DNA from: Legionellaceae bacterium
GTDB lineage: Bacteria; Pseudomonadota; Gammaproteobacteria; Legionellales; Legionellaceae
Assembly (NCBI GenBank): GCA_020831865.1
Contig: JAFIFT010000018.1
Location: 62,001 to 126,000, forward strand
Reading direction: 5' to 3'
DNA: 64,000 nt
The notes beneath the pieces were generated by a model. The model saw only the letters and a list, made by a program, of their open reading frames with translations, ran no database searches and had not been told where the DNA came from. This document shows positions 36,201 to 44,455 of the stretch, piece by piece. Numbering within the stretch: the stretch's first letter is position 1; each line of letters begins with the position of its first letter. Made by a program: the position numbers and the translations under genes.

Positions 36201-39200
36201 GTACACGTTATCGTTACAATGCATTCGGTGACATCATGCTGCAACAGCAGCAGCGTTCGGAGAACGTCTGGCTGAATACCCGTTTTTACTATGACCGCAA
36301 TGGTGTGCAAACGGCAATGTTGAATGCCGAACATTATCTGGCAGAATATCAATATAATCTTTTTGGCGAACTCATTGCCCAAAAGGAGTATGCCCATCGC
36401 GTGCTATCCGCGGATGAATCGCATTATGTTGCCGCTGCAAGCAGTCCCGCCGACCGCCACGTTTGTTTTTCCTACGATGCGCTGGGGCAAATGCGCAGCA
36501 AAACCCTAAAAAACCTGCAATGGCAGGAAGTTCAGCACGACAGGCTGCAACAGCAGCAGGGAGATGTCAGCACCTACTACACCTATGATGCCCTGGGTAA
36601 TCTCACTTCTACAACCGATGCGCTGGGGCAAAGCAGTTATCGGTATTATGATGCGCTCGGTAATTTGATTGGTAAAGCAGGCCCTGCCAGCTCGGGGCGT
36701 CATGCGGCTATCAGCTATGCCTATGATGCGCAGGCGCACCAGGTTTTGGAAACGCAGTGGGCGAATGGTGCGGCCAGCGCCGATGTCCAGGCCATGCGGC
36801 TGAATCAGGCCAGTGCCAACGATAGAAGGCTGCAGTCGTTTTATGATAGCAGCGGGCGGCTTATTGAGCAGCGGGAAGCCAGTGGCTCGGCGGTGTATTA
36901 CAGTTATGATGCCAATGGCAACTGTACCCGCAGCTGGCGTTGGGTGACGGATGTGGGGGGAGTGGCGCATCTGCAGGATAAGCGGTATCAATATGATGCG
37001 GAAGGACGACAAACCCATTGTCGGACGCTGGAACGGGATGGCAAGTGGATTGAAGAGCGCGTTTGCTACAACGCCTTTGGTGAGGTTATTGAAAAAAATA
37101 CCAACGGCCAATATCGCGTGACTTGGGAATACGATGTGTTGGGGCGTGTCTGGCGCACGAACAGCGCCGGATTTTATCAGATTTTTGTCTATGATCAGTG
37201 TGATAATTTAACTGCCCTGCTCCAATCGACCAATGATTTTTATGAGGGGACACAAGAGCGAGGCATTGACCTTTCCGGCGCGGAGTTTGCGACAGCGCTG
37301 CGCTTTACTGAGCCTCCTTATGATCGGATGTTGCAGCGTATCAGTAATCACTATGACCGGCTTGGGCACCTGATATTACAAGTCCGTGAGCGTGTTGATG
37401 CGGTGGATAGCTCGAAGGCGCAGGGATTGCGGGAAGCTCGGCAAAGTCAAGTGCTCGATCGCTGGGGTAATATCCTGGAACATAGCGATGCGCTGGGGCA
37501 TACGATACAGTATCGCTATAACAGCCTGGATCAGATGATTGAAAAAATTCTTCCGGAAGTGCAGGCGATGGATGACAAGGGCAAGCGCTACCTGACCTCT
37601 CCACGCAGTCAGTATAGTTATGATGCGCTGGGCCGCTGTATCGCGATGACGGATGCAGCTGGAAACACGGTGATGAAACGCTATGACGCCTATGATCAGA
37701 TCATCGAAGAACAGGATGCGCTGGGGCATCGTCGCCATCGGGCCTATGATCTTTTTGGCAATATGGTGCAAAGCTATGAAGGAGCGCATCAGCATGAGAC
37801 GTTCTATGCCTATGACCGCAATAATCAATTGACGCGTATAACCAATGCCAAGAAAGAGCAGCAGGTTTTTGTCAATGATGAATTGGGCCGACGTTTAAGC
37901 CAGGAAAATGTGAGCTCTAATAAAAACCTGGTCGATAAACTGAGCATGGACTACGACAATCGCGGTAATCTGCTGCGCAAAAAAGACGCACGCGGTTTTG
38001 TGACCGCTTATCGTTATGATGCAGCGGGGCATCTGCTCGCCATGACCGATGCCAATCAGCGCACCCAAAGCTGGCAGTACGACCAGCAGGGACGCAAGTG
38101 TATCTATAAGGACTTGCAGGGAGTGGAGACAAAGTATACCTATAATACCAATGGCCTTTTGCTGAGCGAAACCTCCACGCGCGGTAAAAATCAGCGCTAC
38201 CATTACAATGCGGATGGCAGTCTGCGGAATTTTGACGATCGGGCTTTGGGCATTTCGCAGCATTTTAGCTATGATGACGCCGGCAATCTGTTACGCAAGG
38301 AAAGTTCGCAGGAACGAGGAAACAAAATAGGGTGGCTGCTGGAGACAGATGTGTATGCTTACGATGCGTTGGGGAGGTTGCGCTCTGTGGAGCGGCGTCA
38401 ACCGGATAATACGCTCGCCGCCGGAAAGTCTTCGCCATTATTTTCGATTCATTATGACTATGATGCACTCAATAATATCCGTCATATGCATACGGAGGTG
38501 GATTATTATCAGCGCGGTGCGATAGGTAAGAATTATTATTTCACCTATGATGCCAATAATCGCATGCTGATTAACAAGGGAGTGTTGCAGGGTAATAACA
38601 TTATCATCAATAGCCATCAGGGTAGCGCCATGCATTACCACCCCGATGGCAGCATTGCGGATGCAAGTACCTACCAGAACGGTCATCTCCATACCTGGCT
38701 GTACAGCTACGATAAACTGGGGCGTACCCAGGAGGTCGCCAAATATCTGGATGGCCATTCGGAGAAGCCCCTGCGTTTGCAGTATCTGGAGTATGATCTG
38801 ATGGGGCATGTGATTTCTGAAACCCTCTTTGATGCCAACGGTCAAAAAAGTCAGGTGAACGCCTCTGTCTATCAACAAGGACAATTGCAGCGACAGGATC
38901 ATTATGCCTTGCTTTTTGGGGGGCTGACGCGCTCTTCGTATGTGGATTATAGTCGATATGATAATGTGGGCAATCTGATGAGCTACACGTTGCGGGTGTT
39001 GCCGCGAGGAGAAAAGTTGGGCTTTAATACGGTGCATACTTTGCGCTATCAATCCTATGCCAGCTATCAACAAAGCGAAGATATCGCCACCACGACCTAT
39101 AGTAATGGCCAGCAGACTACAGGCCAAAGCACGAAGAGCTATGATGTGAATGGCGCCCTGGAGAAGGTGGTGGATCAAAATGGCCAGCACAATATTGCCT

Positions 39201-41581
39201 ATTTAAATGACGCACGGGAAGGAATTAAGGCGAAGCGGGAAGGGAATACCGTTACCTCCTATTTGCAGGTCGGCGGGCATATGGTGGCAGATATCCGTCT
39301 GGATGAAGCTTCTAATCGCCAGGAACTGGATGTCTATGCCGGATTCACCCCCCAAGGCAGTGCGCAAAGCTCCTTCCGCTTCAAGCCGCTTGACCACAAA
39401 AAAACGGGCTTGCAGAAGGACATCTGGTCCATGGGATCACGGCTTGCCGGCACGCATACACAGGATTTTTTAAGTGAGCAGCCGTATCGGAGAGCGCTAA
39501 AACAGGATGCTACGAGTCAGGCTACGGCATTGCCGGCGGATAATTTTGGCGCCTACACCGTACAAAATGGTGACAGCCTGCGTGCGATAGCCCTGTCGGT
39601 CTATGGCGATGCCGGCTTATGGTATTTGATTGCCGATGCCAATGGGTTACGTGATGCGGATACCAAAGCGGGTCAGGCCAGCGGCGAGGCGGAGGATCCT
39701 GGCCAGATTAGCCAATTACAAACAGGTATGCGCCTGACGATACCAGCCGCCGCCAGTGATCAGCATTTTAATCATAGTACGCATAAAGTCTACCATCCAG
39801 AAAAATTGCTCGGTGATACCAGCGCCACCACACCGGTACCACCGCCTCCGCCTCCCGTCCAGCAACACCATGCCTGGTGGAAGACGATCCTGGTGGGCGT
39901 GATTGCGGTGGTCGCCACGATAGCCACTGCCGGTGTCATCGGGATCGCCATGGGGGTGAGCAGCAGTCTGTTCGCGGCCAGCGCTCAGTTATTGAGCGGT
40001 ACTGCTGGGCTTTCTGCCAGTCTGGGAGGAGGGTTTGCCGCTGGTTTTGTCGGTTCGTTGGCCAGTCAGGGCGTGGCGATGGCCTGTGGCATGCAGGACG
40101 ATATCAGTATGCCAAGTGCTTTGCTGAGAGGGCTGGCGACAGCGGCTTCCGCGGGAGTACTCAACGGTTTGCAGGGCAGCGCTGTGGAAAAAATGGGCGC
40201 GCCTTATTTTAATGTTCGCAGTGCCGCCCAAGCCATGAGCAACGACACGCTTAGCCAATTGGCAAATATGGGCATGAACCGCCAGCAGCATTTCAATTGG
40301 GGCGAGTGGATGAGCGCCGGGGCGGCAGGCGGTGTACTGGCCAGTGAGACACTGCGCTATGGCTATCAGTGTATCAATTCTCTTGATCCCAGCAGCGGTA
40401 TTGTCGCCAACGAACTGCAAGCTCTGGCTGGCTCAGGCCTGCATTCCCTGGCCACGGGCCAACATTTTGATGCCCTGGATGTGCTCGAACAAAGTTTCGG
40501 CTCCTCGCTGTTGTCGGCCTATGCCAACAACCTGCAAGCGAGCGCTAGCGAGCCATGGGAAGGCGAGAGCCCGCAAGTTACCGCGGTTCCGCAGCAGCGC
40601 GAGCAGGATGAAGAAGGTCTTCGGTTAAATAGCCGCGACCGTACTCGGCTTGCCGGTGAGATCAGCAGAGTCGACCAGCATCCGCTGGTGATGCTGGACG
40701 ACGGGAGCGACCCGAATATCAAGCATGTGTTGATTGTCTTTGATGGCACGAATAATGATCGCGAGCAAATGGAAGACCGCACCAATCCTGCCTTGTTATA
40801 TGATCTGTTTGATGATAAAAAGGGGGCCAGTTTGTATATCAAAGGGGTCGGCACCGATCCGGAAACCTACGCCCTGGGCGGCGGTCTGGGCATGGGCGCC
40901 AGTGCGCGTGTCCATGATATGTATAGTAGTGTGGTAGATAAAATTAACCAGATCACCAACGATAATCCTGCTGCCAAAGTGATTGTATCAGTGACCGCGT
41001 TTAGCCGCGGTGCTGCCGAGGCGCGTCATTTTGTCAATATGCTGGTGGAGCGGGGTATCCCGGATACTTCTTCTGAGATCAATGGTGCCTATACCCGTTC
41101 TCTTGCGATGCCGCGCATTGGCAGTATGGTGTTATACGATACGGTAGCATCGCTTGGTTTGCCGGGCAGCGACCTGCCGCTGGGCTTCAAAATGGCCATT
41201 CCGCCGCAGGTGGAAAATGTGCTGCATATTACCGCCCTGGATGAATGGCGGAAATTTTTTCCGCTGCATAGTCTGCTCATTCCCGGCCAGGCCCCCGACC
41301 CGCGTATTATTGAAGTGGCGTTGCCGGGGGCGCATTCAGATATTGGCGGTGGCTACCCCAATGCCTATTCGCGCATTGCGCTGAATATGGGCTATCGCTA
41401 TCTGCAAAGGCTGGGGATACCCTTAAAGTCCCTTGATAGTTTAGCGATACAGATACCAGCACTGGACGACCCCAGTCTGCACCTGCACGACTCACGCTAC
41501 TGGTCGGACAGTTTACGGCAGGGCTGGCAGCAGCTCTTGCAGGTGCCGGATAAGCGCACGGTTTATACCAAATACCAATAA
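30242..41581 (+). CDS. Giant RHS/YD-repeat protein with LysM and C-terminal DUF2235 (Tle1-type) lipase domain
   Basis: This is a 3779-residue protein with no signal peptide; AAGGAAG precedes the ATG. Residues 1 to about 165 are a non-repeat head. Dozens of YD repeats (YxYDxxGxL/N) run to about residue 2990 and would form an RHS cocoon. A LysM motif follows (YTVQNGDSLRAIALSVYGD, about 3104-3165), then a proline stretch (about 3198), a Gly/Ala-rich hydrophobic region (about 3210-3310) and a C-terminal DUF2235 domain (about 3495-3779). The lipase residues are visible: HVLIVFDGTNND, Ser3588 in AFSRGA, Asp3633 in YDTVAS, His3698 in GAHSDIGGGY. In Tle1 effectors this domain is a phospholipase. The first Gly of GxSxG is Ala here. 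There is no PAAR or VgrG, so the delivery route is unknown. Two candidate immunity genes follow 18 bases later. Confidence 0.88.
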   Translation: MSQIFTGEGLGLRGSSLDALGGYGPRGDAVLGQAQQLVYINAANGNLLLRQKDGFLVDHNLSQSLWHSYNAQAGASGSWMLNVTTALSGLSGTMNSVGSTIQRRDEAGHTSTYRYDLQTGAYLADDGSSNRLFFDGSYWHYQRGASKVECLYDEEGYLQKKVNQDGLTVYYRYQNGQLVDILDSSQQSIHLAWQDGRLVDIRASSQGKTVYHLRYSYDALGRLYEVNQDQDTDKQYTIHYEYAGSSDYISDVRQSDGTHLHIDYDEQGRVKRTQDGEGRSTSYTYLAGKTMVRDANDALWVYYYDAQNQLTGVDSPDGLPIRYYYDAHHLTRITQGDYIWRLEYNAQGDCTKIIDEKGQTTEREYDAQHRVLRETCYQDFDANHQAIHSVTTHYIYDSKGHLRFQVAANGVVVEYRYDSEGNQISKSCYLVGRFDMEGCDKAHSPALSVLESWAEKQHKQDIDRSEYEYDARGQLRQERRVRWSVAADGQMTEQWLSSNYIYDAAGRLIEKSSPCGEGRSCTTYFYDHLGRLIRTIDNQNHVQTIDYDDANRCRITSDANGLKTIELYDRSGLRLSCHRLDIEQDYGTTQYRYDRAGRLQQKRDPQGGLQSWFYDSNGRKIAEVSPSGHVTEYHYDAYNNLLQTRSCSQRLTKLSWQDTLPDYASIKPEAAAEDRLAYRRYNRYHQLQYVIDASGAVVEYQYDARGNLLCQKAYAQRLSGEASLWNLAELPPASSIGDRYSRYFYDAENRLQATVDAEGYATEYRYDHRGLRMATRRYAQKINTGTDWPQIKPAENLQDIVSFSLYDTAGLKVADIDGAGYLTEYRYDARGNVREKIAYARVLSGVWDEHSTLTDIRPELQSNDHWYRSLYNDLNQLQETRSWNGLYTQYHYDSAGQLIQQTAIDSRDAACREQQKRYNSLGQLIASLDERGAELLRQAQGAAAIEAIWQQHATHYRYDLNGNLICKSNALQQKLFYYYDEENRLTFSVDSEGAVRQYQYNVFNQVAVETHYAGLVKAGRDYTLEELQTLLAGLSDVEQDAVLQYHYNALGQVIETRHGSQSRASVFNAFGELSEVRVRQDAWHDTTTRYLYDKRGLQRSRIEDVEGWHLDWRKDYDAFGRLQVDYDAQYQEHNRYAYDKQGNVTKIINSLQGIKGFKYDAFSRQIAEKSFGSAADSVRYDYDDASLCLTTTHLGGAVVTTRFSAFGDRLCIVDANGNRTEFSYDAKGQLIQVQQPDQSTVTHDYDALGQLLWTLDAAGHKTSYCFDANGHMLRKTVDPEGLCLSTTYVYDGLGRQLQVTDPRGIVTSYDYNAEGLLSRMVLDPDGLRQVWEYTYDAAGHKILEHLQQPQGDDRLTQYHYDALGRLSDTIIDPHGLALKTSYAYDAQGNLRMVTDARGNSSHYRFDVNNRCRFRIDATGAVTEHRYSQSGNCIETIHYRNRLTAIADDLSSLSKAIEPDDTQDQHCFYEYNAQNKVILSFDAMGYATRYSYDNNGNVTCRVQYADAYTLAELRQPLKPLPSDTRNARIIHYTWDALNRLHYTVDGLGHVSENHYDRAGNIVCKRVYANPLMPGNIDRISEESVSRSLQADRLRDQFVHYHYDAANRLQYEVNAEGFVTEQRYDAAGQCIARIRYGLPIAADAQNITAVLQTAPQDRTIRYVFDAAGHMRFCINAEGAVLERQFDAAGNVLSEIAHARPVQLSAYTLAAVEQALGQTDADDRVTSYQYDNANRLEHKTNAAGQQEHYLYDANGNVTAKTNTGQHQWTYTYDAQNRMLSETSPRVAVSRWEKERWVSEQRCITTRFDYDSFGNRVKIIKDDGGSHQTEEFVFDRLNRQSKSIVRDVAVDASGKQSASGRCERRQTVFSEYRYDAFGQRIAERDRAGNWRFQVFDRIGNLRYSVDAHRQVSAYEYDGFGNVTQQTRYSTAVTLPPAEESLTVENLVLSGSPSDRVTRFAYNRLNQLAEKSSAEVRYYDATSGEANMGRACTRYRYNAFGDIMLQQQQRSENVWLNTRFYYDRNGVQTAMLNAEHYLAEYQYNLFGELIAQKEYAHRVLSADESHYVAAASSPADRHVCFSYDALGQMRSKTLKNLQWQEVQHDRLQQQQGDVSTYYTYDALGNLTSTTDALGQSSYRYYDALGNLIGKAGPASSGRHAAISYAYDAQAHQVLETQWANGAASADVQAMRLNQASANDRRLQSFYDSSGRLIEQREASGSAVYYSYDANGNCTRSWRWVTDVGGVAHLQDKRYQYDAEGRQTHCRTLERDGKWIEERVCYNAFGEVIEKNTNGQYRVTWEYDVLGRVWRTNSAGFYQIFVYDQCDNLTALLQSTNDFYEGTQERGIDLSGAEFATALRFTEPPYDRMLQRISNHYDRLGHLILQVRERVDAVDSSKAQGLREARQSQVLDRWGNILEHSDALGHTIQYRYNSLDQMIEKILPEVQAMDDKGKRYLTSPRSQYSYDALGRCIAMTDAAGNTVMKRYDAYDQIIEEQDALGHRRHRAYDLFGNMVQSYEGAHQHETFYAYDRNNQLTRITNAKKEQQVFVNDELGRRLSQENVSSNKNLVDKLSMDYDNRGNLLRKKDARGFVTAYRYDAAGHLLAMTDANQRTQSWQYDQQGRKCIYKDLQGVETKYTYNTNGLLLSETSTRGKNQRYHYNADGSLRNFDDRALGISQHFSYDDAGNLLRKESSQERGNKIGWLLETDVYAYDALGRLRSVERRQPDNTLAAGKSSPLFSIHYDYDALNNIRHMHTEVDYYQRGAIGKNYYFTYDANNRMLINKGVLQGNNIIINSHQGSAMHYHPDGSIADASTYQNGHLHTWLYSYDKLGRTQEVAKYLDGHSEKPLRLQYLEYDLMGHVISETLFDANGQKSQVNASVYQQGQLQRQDHYALLFGGLTRSSYVDYSRYDNVGNLMSYTLRVLPRGEKLGFNTVHTLRYQSYASYQQSEDIATTTYSNGQQTTGQSTKSYDVNGALEKVVDQNGQHNIAYLNDAREGIKAKREGNTVTSYLQVGGHMVADIRLDEASNRQELDVYAGFTPQGSAQSSFRFKPLDHKKTGLQKDIWSMGSRLAGTHTQDFLSEQPYRRALKQDATSQATALPADNFGAYTVQNGDSLRAIALSVYGDAGLWYLIADANGLRDADTKAGQASGEAEDPGQISQLQTGMRLTIPAAASDQHFNHSTHKVYHPEKLLGDTSATTPVPPPPPPVQQHHAWWKTILVGVIAVVATIATAGVIGIAMGVSSSLFAASAQLLSGTAGLSASLGGGFAAGFVGSLASQGVAMACGMQDDISMPSALLRGLATAASAGVLNGLQGSAVEKMGAPYFNVRSAAQAMSNDTLSQLANMGMNRQQHFNWGEWMSAGAAGGVLASETLRYGYQCINSLDPSSGIVANELQALAGSGLHSLATGQHFDALDVLEQSFGSSLLSAYANNLQASASEPWEGESPQVTAVPQQREQDEEGLRLNSRDRTRLAGEISRVDQHPLVMLDDGSDPNIKHVLIVFDGTNNDREQMEDRTNPALLYDLFDDKKGASLYIKGVGTDPETYALGGGLGMGASARVHDMYSSVVDKINQITNDNPAAKVIVSVTAFSRGAAEARHFVNMLVERGIPDTSSEINGAYTRSLAMPRIGSMVLYDTVASLGLPGSDLPLGFKMAIPPQVENVLHITALDEWRKFFPLHSLLIPGQAPDPRIIEVALPGAHSDIGGGYPNAYSRIALNMGYRYLQRLGIPLKSLDSLAIQIPALDDPSLHLHDSRYWSDSLRQGWQQLLQVPDKRTVYTKYQ

Positions 41582-41599
41582 TACAAAAGGAGAAATGCA

Positions 41600-42046
41600 A
41601 TGTCTTTATTTTGGCGCAGCCTCTGTCTGGTTTTGCTTTTTATCACGGCTGAGGCTGCGGTAGCTCGCTCGCTTAGCAAAATTGACTATACCATTGATTC
41701 CCATAATATTTGTAAAAATACTGTAGACGATTTTCATATCAAACTGGATGGCAAAGATCCTATGCGAGGAACAGCACATGGACTGGGTTATGGGGGAAGT
41801 AGAAGTTATACCATGCCGATGTTCTTGCCGGATAGCGCCCAGGTTTCCTGGCGCTCCGCCGATGGGCAGGCGCATCTGGTCGAAATTCCCGTGCATTCGC
41901 AGATTCGGCTGCGGGAGATTTGGGGTAGTAAATTTAAAATCAGCTTTGAGGTCTGCGATGCCGAGCTCAAGGTGTATCTGGATAAGAAGATTGGAGAATT
42001 TAAATATAAGCGTCGGGAAATCTGGCCTCAGGCGGCCAAGGCTTGA
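41600..42046 (+). CDS. Small exported protein, copy 1: candidate immunity protein of the RHS-lipase
   Basis: This 148-residue protein has a signal peptide (MSLFWRSLCLVLLFITAEAA) and a compact beta-rich mature part with two cysteines (NICKN, EVCDA). It starts 18 bases after the RHS stop with an AAGGAG ribosome site. It is about 85% identical to the next gene. Position directly after a DUF2235 effector, periplasmic export and duplication are all typical of Tli-type immunity genes in type VI effector loci. The lysine-rich layout loosely recalls DUF3304-like proteins, but I cannot assign a family. Confidence 0.75.
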   Translation: MSLFWRSLCLVLLFITAEAAVARSLSKIDYTIDSHNICKNTVDDFHIKLDGKDPMRGTAHGLGYGGSRSYTMPMFLPDSAQVSWRSADGQAHLVEIPVHSQIRLREIWGSKFKISFEVCDAELKVYLDKKIGEFKYKRREIWPQAAKA

Positions 42047-42160
42047 ACTTTGTGCTGGCAGCGGCACTCCCTGCGGCCCCTATCCGTCTGCTAGCCGCTG
42101 CCCTTACTGTGGTCAGACCGGGCGGCTGTATTAAATAGCGCTCATAAAAGGAGAAATGCA

Positions 42161-42607
42161 ATGTCTTTATTTTGGCGCAGCCTCTGTCTGGCTTTGCTTT
42201 TTATAACGGCTGAGGCGGCGGTAGCTCGCTCGCTTAGTAAAATTGACTATACCATTGCAAGCCATAATATTTGTAAAAACAGGGTGGAAGATTTTCATAT
42301 CAAACTGGATGGCAAAGATCCCATGCGCGGAAGTCCAGGTCGCATTGGCTATCTAGGGGGGAGCAGTTATACCATGCCAATGTTCTTGCCGGATACGGCG
42401 CAGGTTTCCTGGCGCTCCGCCGATGGGCAGGCGCATCTGGCCGAAATTCCCGTGCATTCGCAGATTCGGCTGCGCGAGATTTGGGGCAGTAAATTCAAAA
42501 TCAGCTTTGAGGTCTGTGATGCCAAGCTCAAGGTGTATCTCGATAAGAAGATTGCACAATTTGAATATAAACGCCGGGAAATCTGGCCTCAGAGGGCCAA
42601 GGCCTGA
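42161..42607 (+). CDS. Small exported protein, copy 2: candidate immunity protein paralogue
   Basis: This is a 148-residue paralogue of the preceding gene, with the same signal peptide, the same two mature cysteines and an identical ribosome site. Substitutions are concentrated at residues 58-68 (TAHGLGYGGSR in copy 1, SPGRIGYLGGS in copy 2) and around residues 131-134, with the rest almost unchanged. This pattern suggests an exposed loop under diversification. It is convergent with the YheT-like gene. Confidence 0.75.
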   Translation: MSLFWRSLCLALLFITAEAAVARSLSKIDYTIASHNICKNRVEDFHIKLDGKDPMRGSPGRIGYLGGSSYTMPMFLPDTAQVSWRSADGQAHLAEIPVHSQIRLREIWGSKFKISFEVCDAKLKVYLDKKIAQFEYKRREIWPQRAKA

Positions 42608-42679
42608 GGTTTTTGTGTTTGCACTGCCAGCCAGGGCGTCTGGCGTTTCGTGATGTTGGCGGCAGGGGAACGAGCGGCA

Positions 42680-43660
42680 TCATAAATACTGCCTGAGAAA
42701 GGCCGGAATTCTTTTCGGTAACCAATAGACGGGATGACTGCGGTTGGAGTCGGAAGCGGTGATAAATCCTACGTGTCCGCCATGCTCACTTAATTCCAGC
42801 AGGGTATGGGCCGACAGTTCTTCTTTTTGGGGAAGCACCTGTGGGGTCATGAAGGGATCGTCCAATGCATGAATGATTAATGTTGGTATGGAAATTTGAC
42901 TGAGGTAGGGTCTTGAACTGGCTTTGCGATAATAATCCTCGGCGTTGGCAAAGCCATGCAGTGGCGCTGTGATATTATCATCAAAGTCGCGCAGGGTTTT
43001 TAACGACAACAGCGTACGTTGCGACAGGGGGATGCAGGATTGGATCAGCGGCAGCTTCCGCATGAAAACCGGACGCAAACTGCGCAATAAATAGGCTTGA
43101 TACAGGCGTGAGAAGCCTCTATTGAGTTGCTCGACGACCCTGTCTAACTGAAAGGGTACCGACACGGCAATGGCCGCTTGAATGGCGGGATGGTTTCTGC
43201 GTTCGCCCAGCCATTTCAGTAAGACATTGCCCCCCAGAGAGACACCGATCACCGCTTTGGCCGTTGCGGGTTCGCGCTGGTTGAGCCGTTCCATAACATA
43301 ATGCAAATCATCCGTATCGCCGGAATGATAGACTCGGGGTAAGCGATTTGGCTCCTCACTGGCGCCGCGAAAATGCATCAATACGCCCCGATAGCCTGCC
43401 TGGTTGAGAGCGCTCAGGAGTCCTGCGACATAGCAGGAACGCACACTACCGCCCAAACCGTGTAGCAATACGATTAAGGGGCTGTCCGGTGGCAGGCCAT
43501 TGACAGACCATGCCAGATCAATAAAATCCCCATCCGGCAGTTCAATACGCTCACGGCGGTCAATGGGCGCTTTTACACGATGGGTTAAGCTGGGGTATAA
43601 GGTTTGCGCATGGCAATTGTTCAGCCACCACAAGGGTTTAAAGTTACTATCAATAATCAT
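42680..43660 (-). CDS. yheT: YheT-like alpha/beta hydrolase
   Basis: This 326-residue cytosolic protein belongs to the YheT/EMB8 family. It has the typical N-terminus (FKPLWWLNNCHAQTLYPSL), LIVLLHGLGGS (oxyanion region), MHFRGASEEPNRLPRVYHSG, the nucleophile elbow VSLGGNVLLKWLGE, an acid near HALDDPFMTP and the catalytic His in ELSEHGGHVGF. These are family hallmarks. Physiological substrate is unknown for YheT; esterase activity is usually assumed. ATG 43660 is chosen because the family N-terminus begins there, although the frame is open further upstream. Confidence 0.9.
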   Translation of the reverse strand: MIIDSNFKPLWWLNNCHAQTLYPSLTHRVKAPIDRRERIELPDGDFIDLAWSVNGLPPDSPLIVLLHGLGGSVRSCYVAGLLSALNQAGYRGVLMHFRGASEEPNRLPRVYHSGDTDDLHYVMERLNQREPATAKAVIGVSLGGNVLLKWLGERRNHPAIQAAIAVSVPFQLDRVVEQLNRGFSRLYQAYLLRSLRPVFMRKLPLIQSCIPLSQRTLLSLKTLRDFDDNITAPLHGFANAEDYYRKASSRPYLSQISIPTLIIHALDDPFMTPQVLPQKEELSAHTLLELSEHGGHVGFITASDSNRSHPVYWLPKRIPAFLRQYL

Positions 43661-43960
43661 CAGCAATATGCTCCATCCATGAGAGCCATGATGCGGGATG
43701 ACAGTGAATGTTGCCATCGATGCTCAGAATAATATTATAGCGGAGTGGCGCTCATTATGCGATGTTTTGTGGCCACAAGGGCAATGGCCTCCTCGGGTGG
43801 CGACAGCCGCTAATTGGCAGCTTTGGTATCCTTTGCTACGCAAAGCAGGCCATTGTACGGTATACTATTCGCAGGGCGTGGCATGGCAACAGAGCCGCGC
43901 AAATGCCTGCCGGAAGCACTCCTGCGAGCAGCCTCCTATATCATCACACAGGAACGCACT

Positions 43961-44455
43961 ATGACACAGACTGAGACAGCCGTACTCAAAAAATACTGGC
44001 CCTTGTTGGTCCTTTTTCTTGTTGCCTTTTTAGCCGCCTTTGCTCTGAGCTATTCCAATGGTTACTCCATGGTCTCGCTGATGCATTATTTTATGGGCAT
44101 TTTTTTTCTGATACTGGCGACATTAAAACTCTTTCATCCGCAGCAATTTGCCGATGGTTTTTCAAGGTATGATCTTCTGGCGCAAAAAACACGAAAGTAT
44201 GCCTATCTTTATCCATTGTTGGAGCTGGGGCTGGCTCTGGCGTATTTATCCTTTGTGATGCCATGGCTGACCTATTGGTGCACGCTTATCCTGATGTCGT
44301 TTGGGGCTATGGGGGTGTATCGGGGAGTGAGAGCGGGACTGAATATCAATTGCCCCTGTATGGGCTCGGTATTGAATGTCCCCTTATCCACCGTGAGCCT
44401 GTTTGAAAATATTCTTATGGCGACGATGGCTGCTATGATGCTAATCCAGTCCTGA
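43961..44455 (+). CDS. MauE/DoxX-like integral membrane protein
   Basis: The product is 164 residues with four predicted membrane helices. It has the MauE-like pattern: MHYFMGIFFLILATLKLFHP with QQFADGFSRYDLLAQKTRKY, then ELGLALAYLSF, and a C-terminal LNINCPCMGSVLNVPLSTVS carrying a C-P-C pair. MauE-type proteins are linked to disulfide or redox maturation of periplasmic proteins. The ATG at 43961 has AGGAA six bases upstream, while earlier in-frame starts give an unlikely extension. The roughly 300 bases between this gene and the divergent yheT-like gene hold no other gene I can support. Confidence 0.8.
   Translation: MTQTETAVLKKYWPLLVLFLVAFLAAFALSYSNGYSMVSLMHYFMGIFFLILATLKLFHPQQFADGFSRYDLLAQKTRKYAYLYPLLELGLALAYLSFVMPWLTYWCTLILMSFGAMGVYRGVRAGLNINCPCMGSVLNVPLSTVSLFENILMATMAAMMLIQS

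Larger units (their letters stand above)
41581..42607 (+). repeat. Tandem duplication of the candidate immunity gene
   Basis: The two units are offset by 561 bases. They share the ribosome-site segment AAAAGGAGAAATGCA and near-identical coding sequence. The first copy is followed by about 115 bases of non-coding DNA (42047-42160) before the second. Confidence 0.85.

Noticed and set aside
36506-37111. Long antisense frames (150-250 codons) under the RHS gene
   Set aside because: They are mirror images of YD-repeat codon bias: Ile/Val/Arg-rich, with no ribosome sites and many similar copies at each repeat.
43698-43964. 88-codon frame between the YheT-like and MauE-like genes
   Set aside because: Poor composition, no ribosome site, overlaps the start region of the MauE-like gene in another frame.
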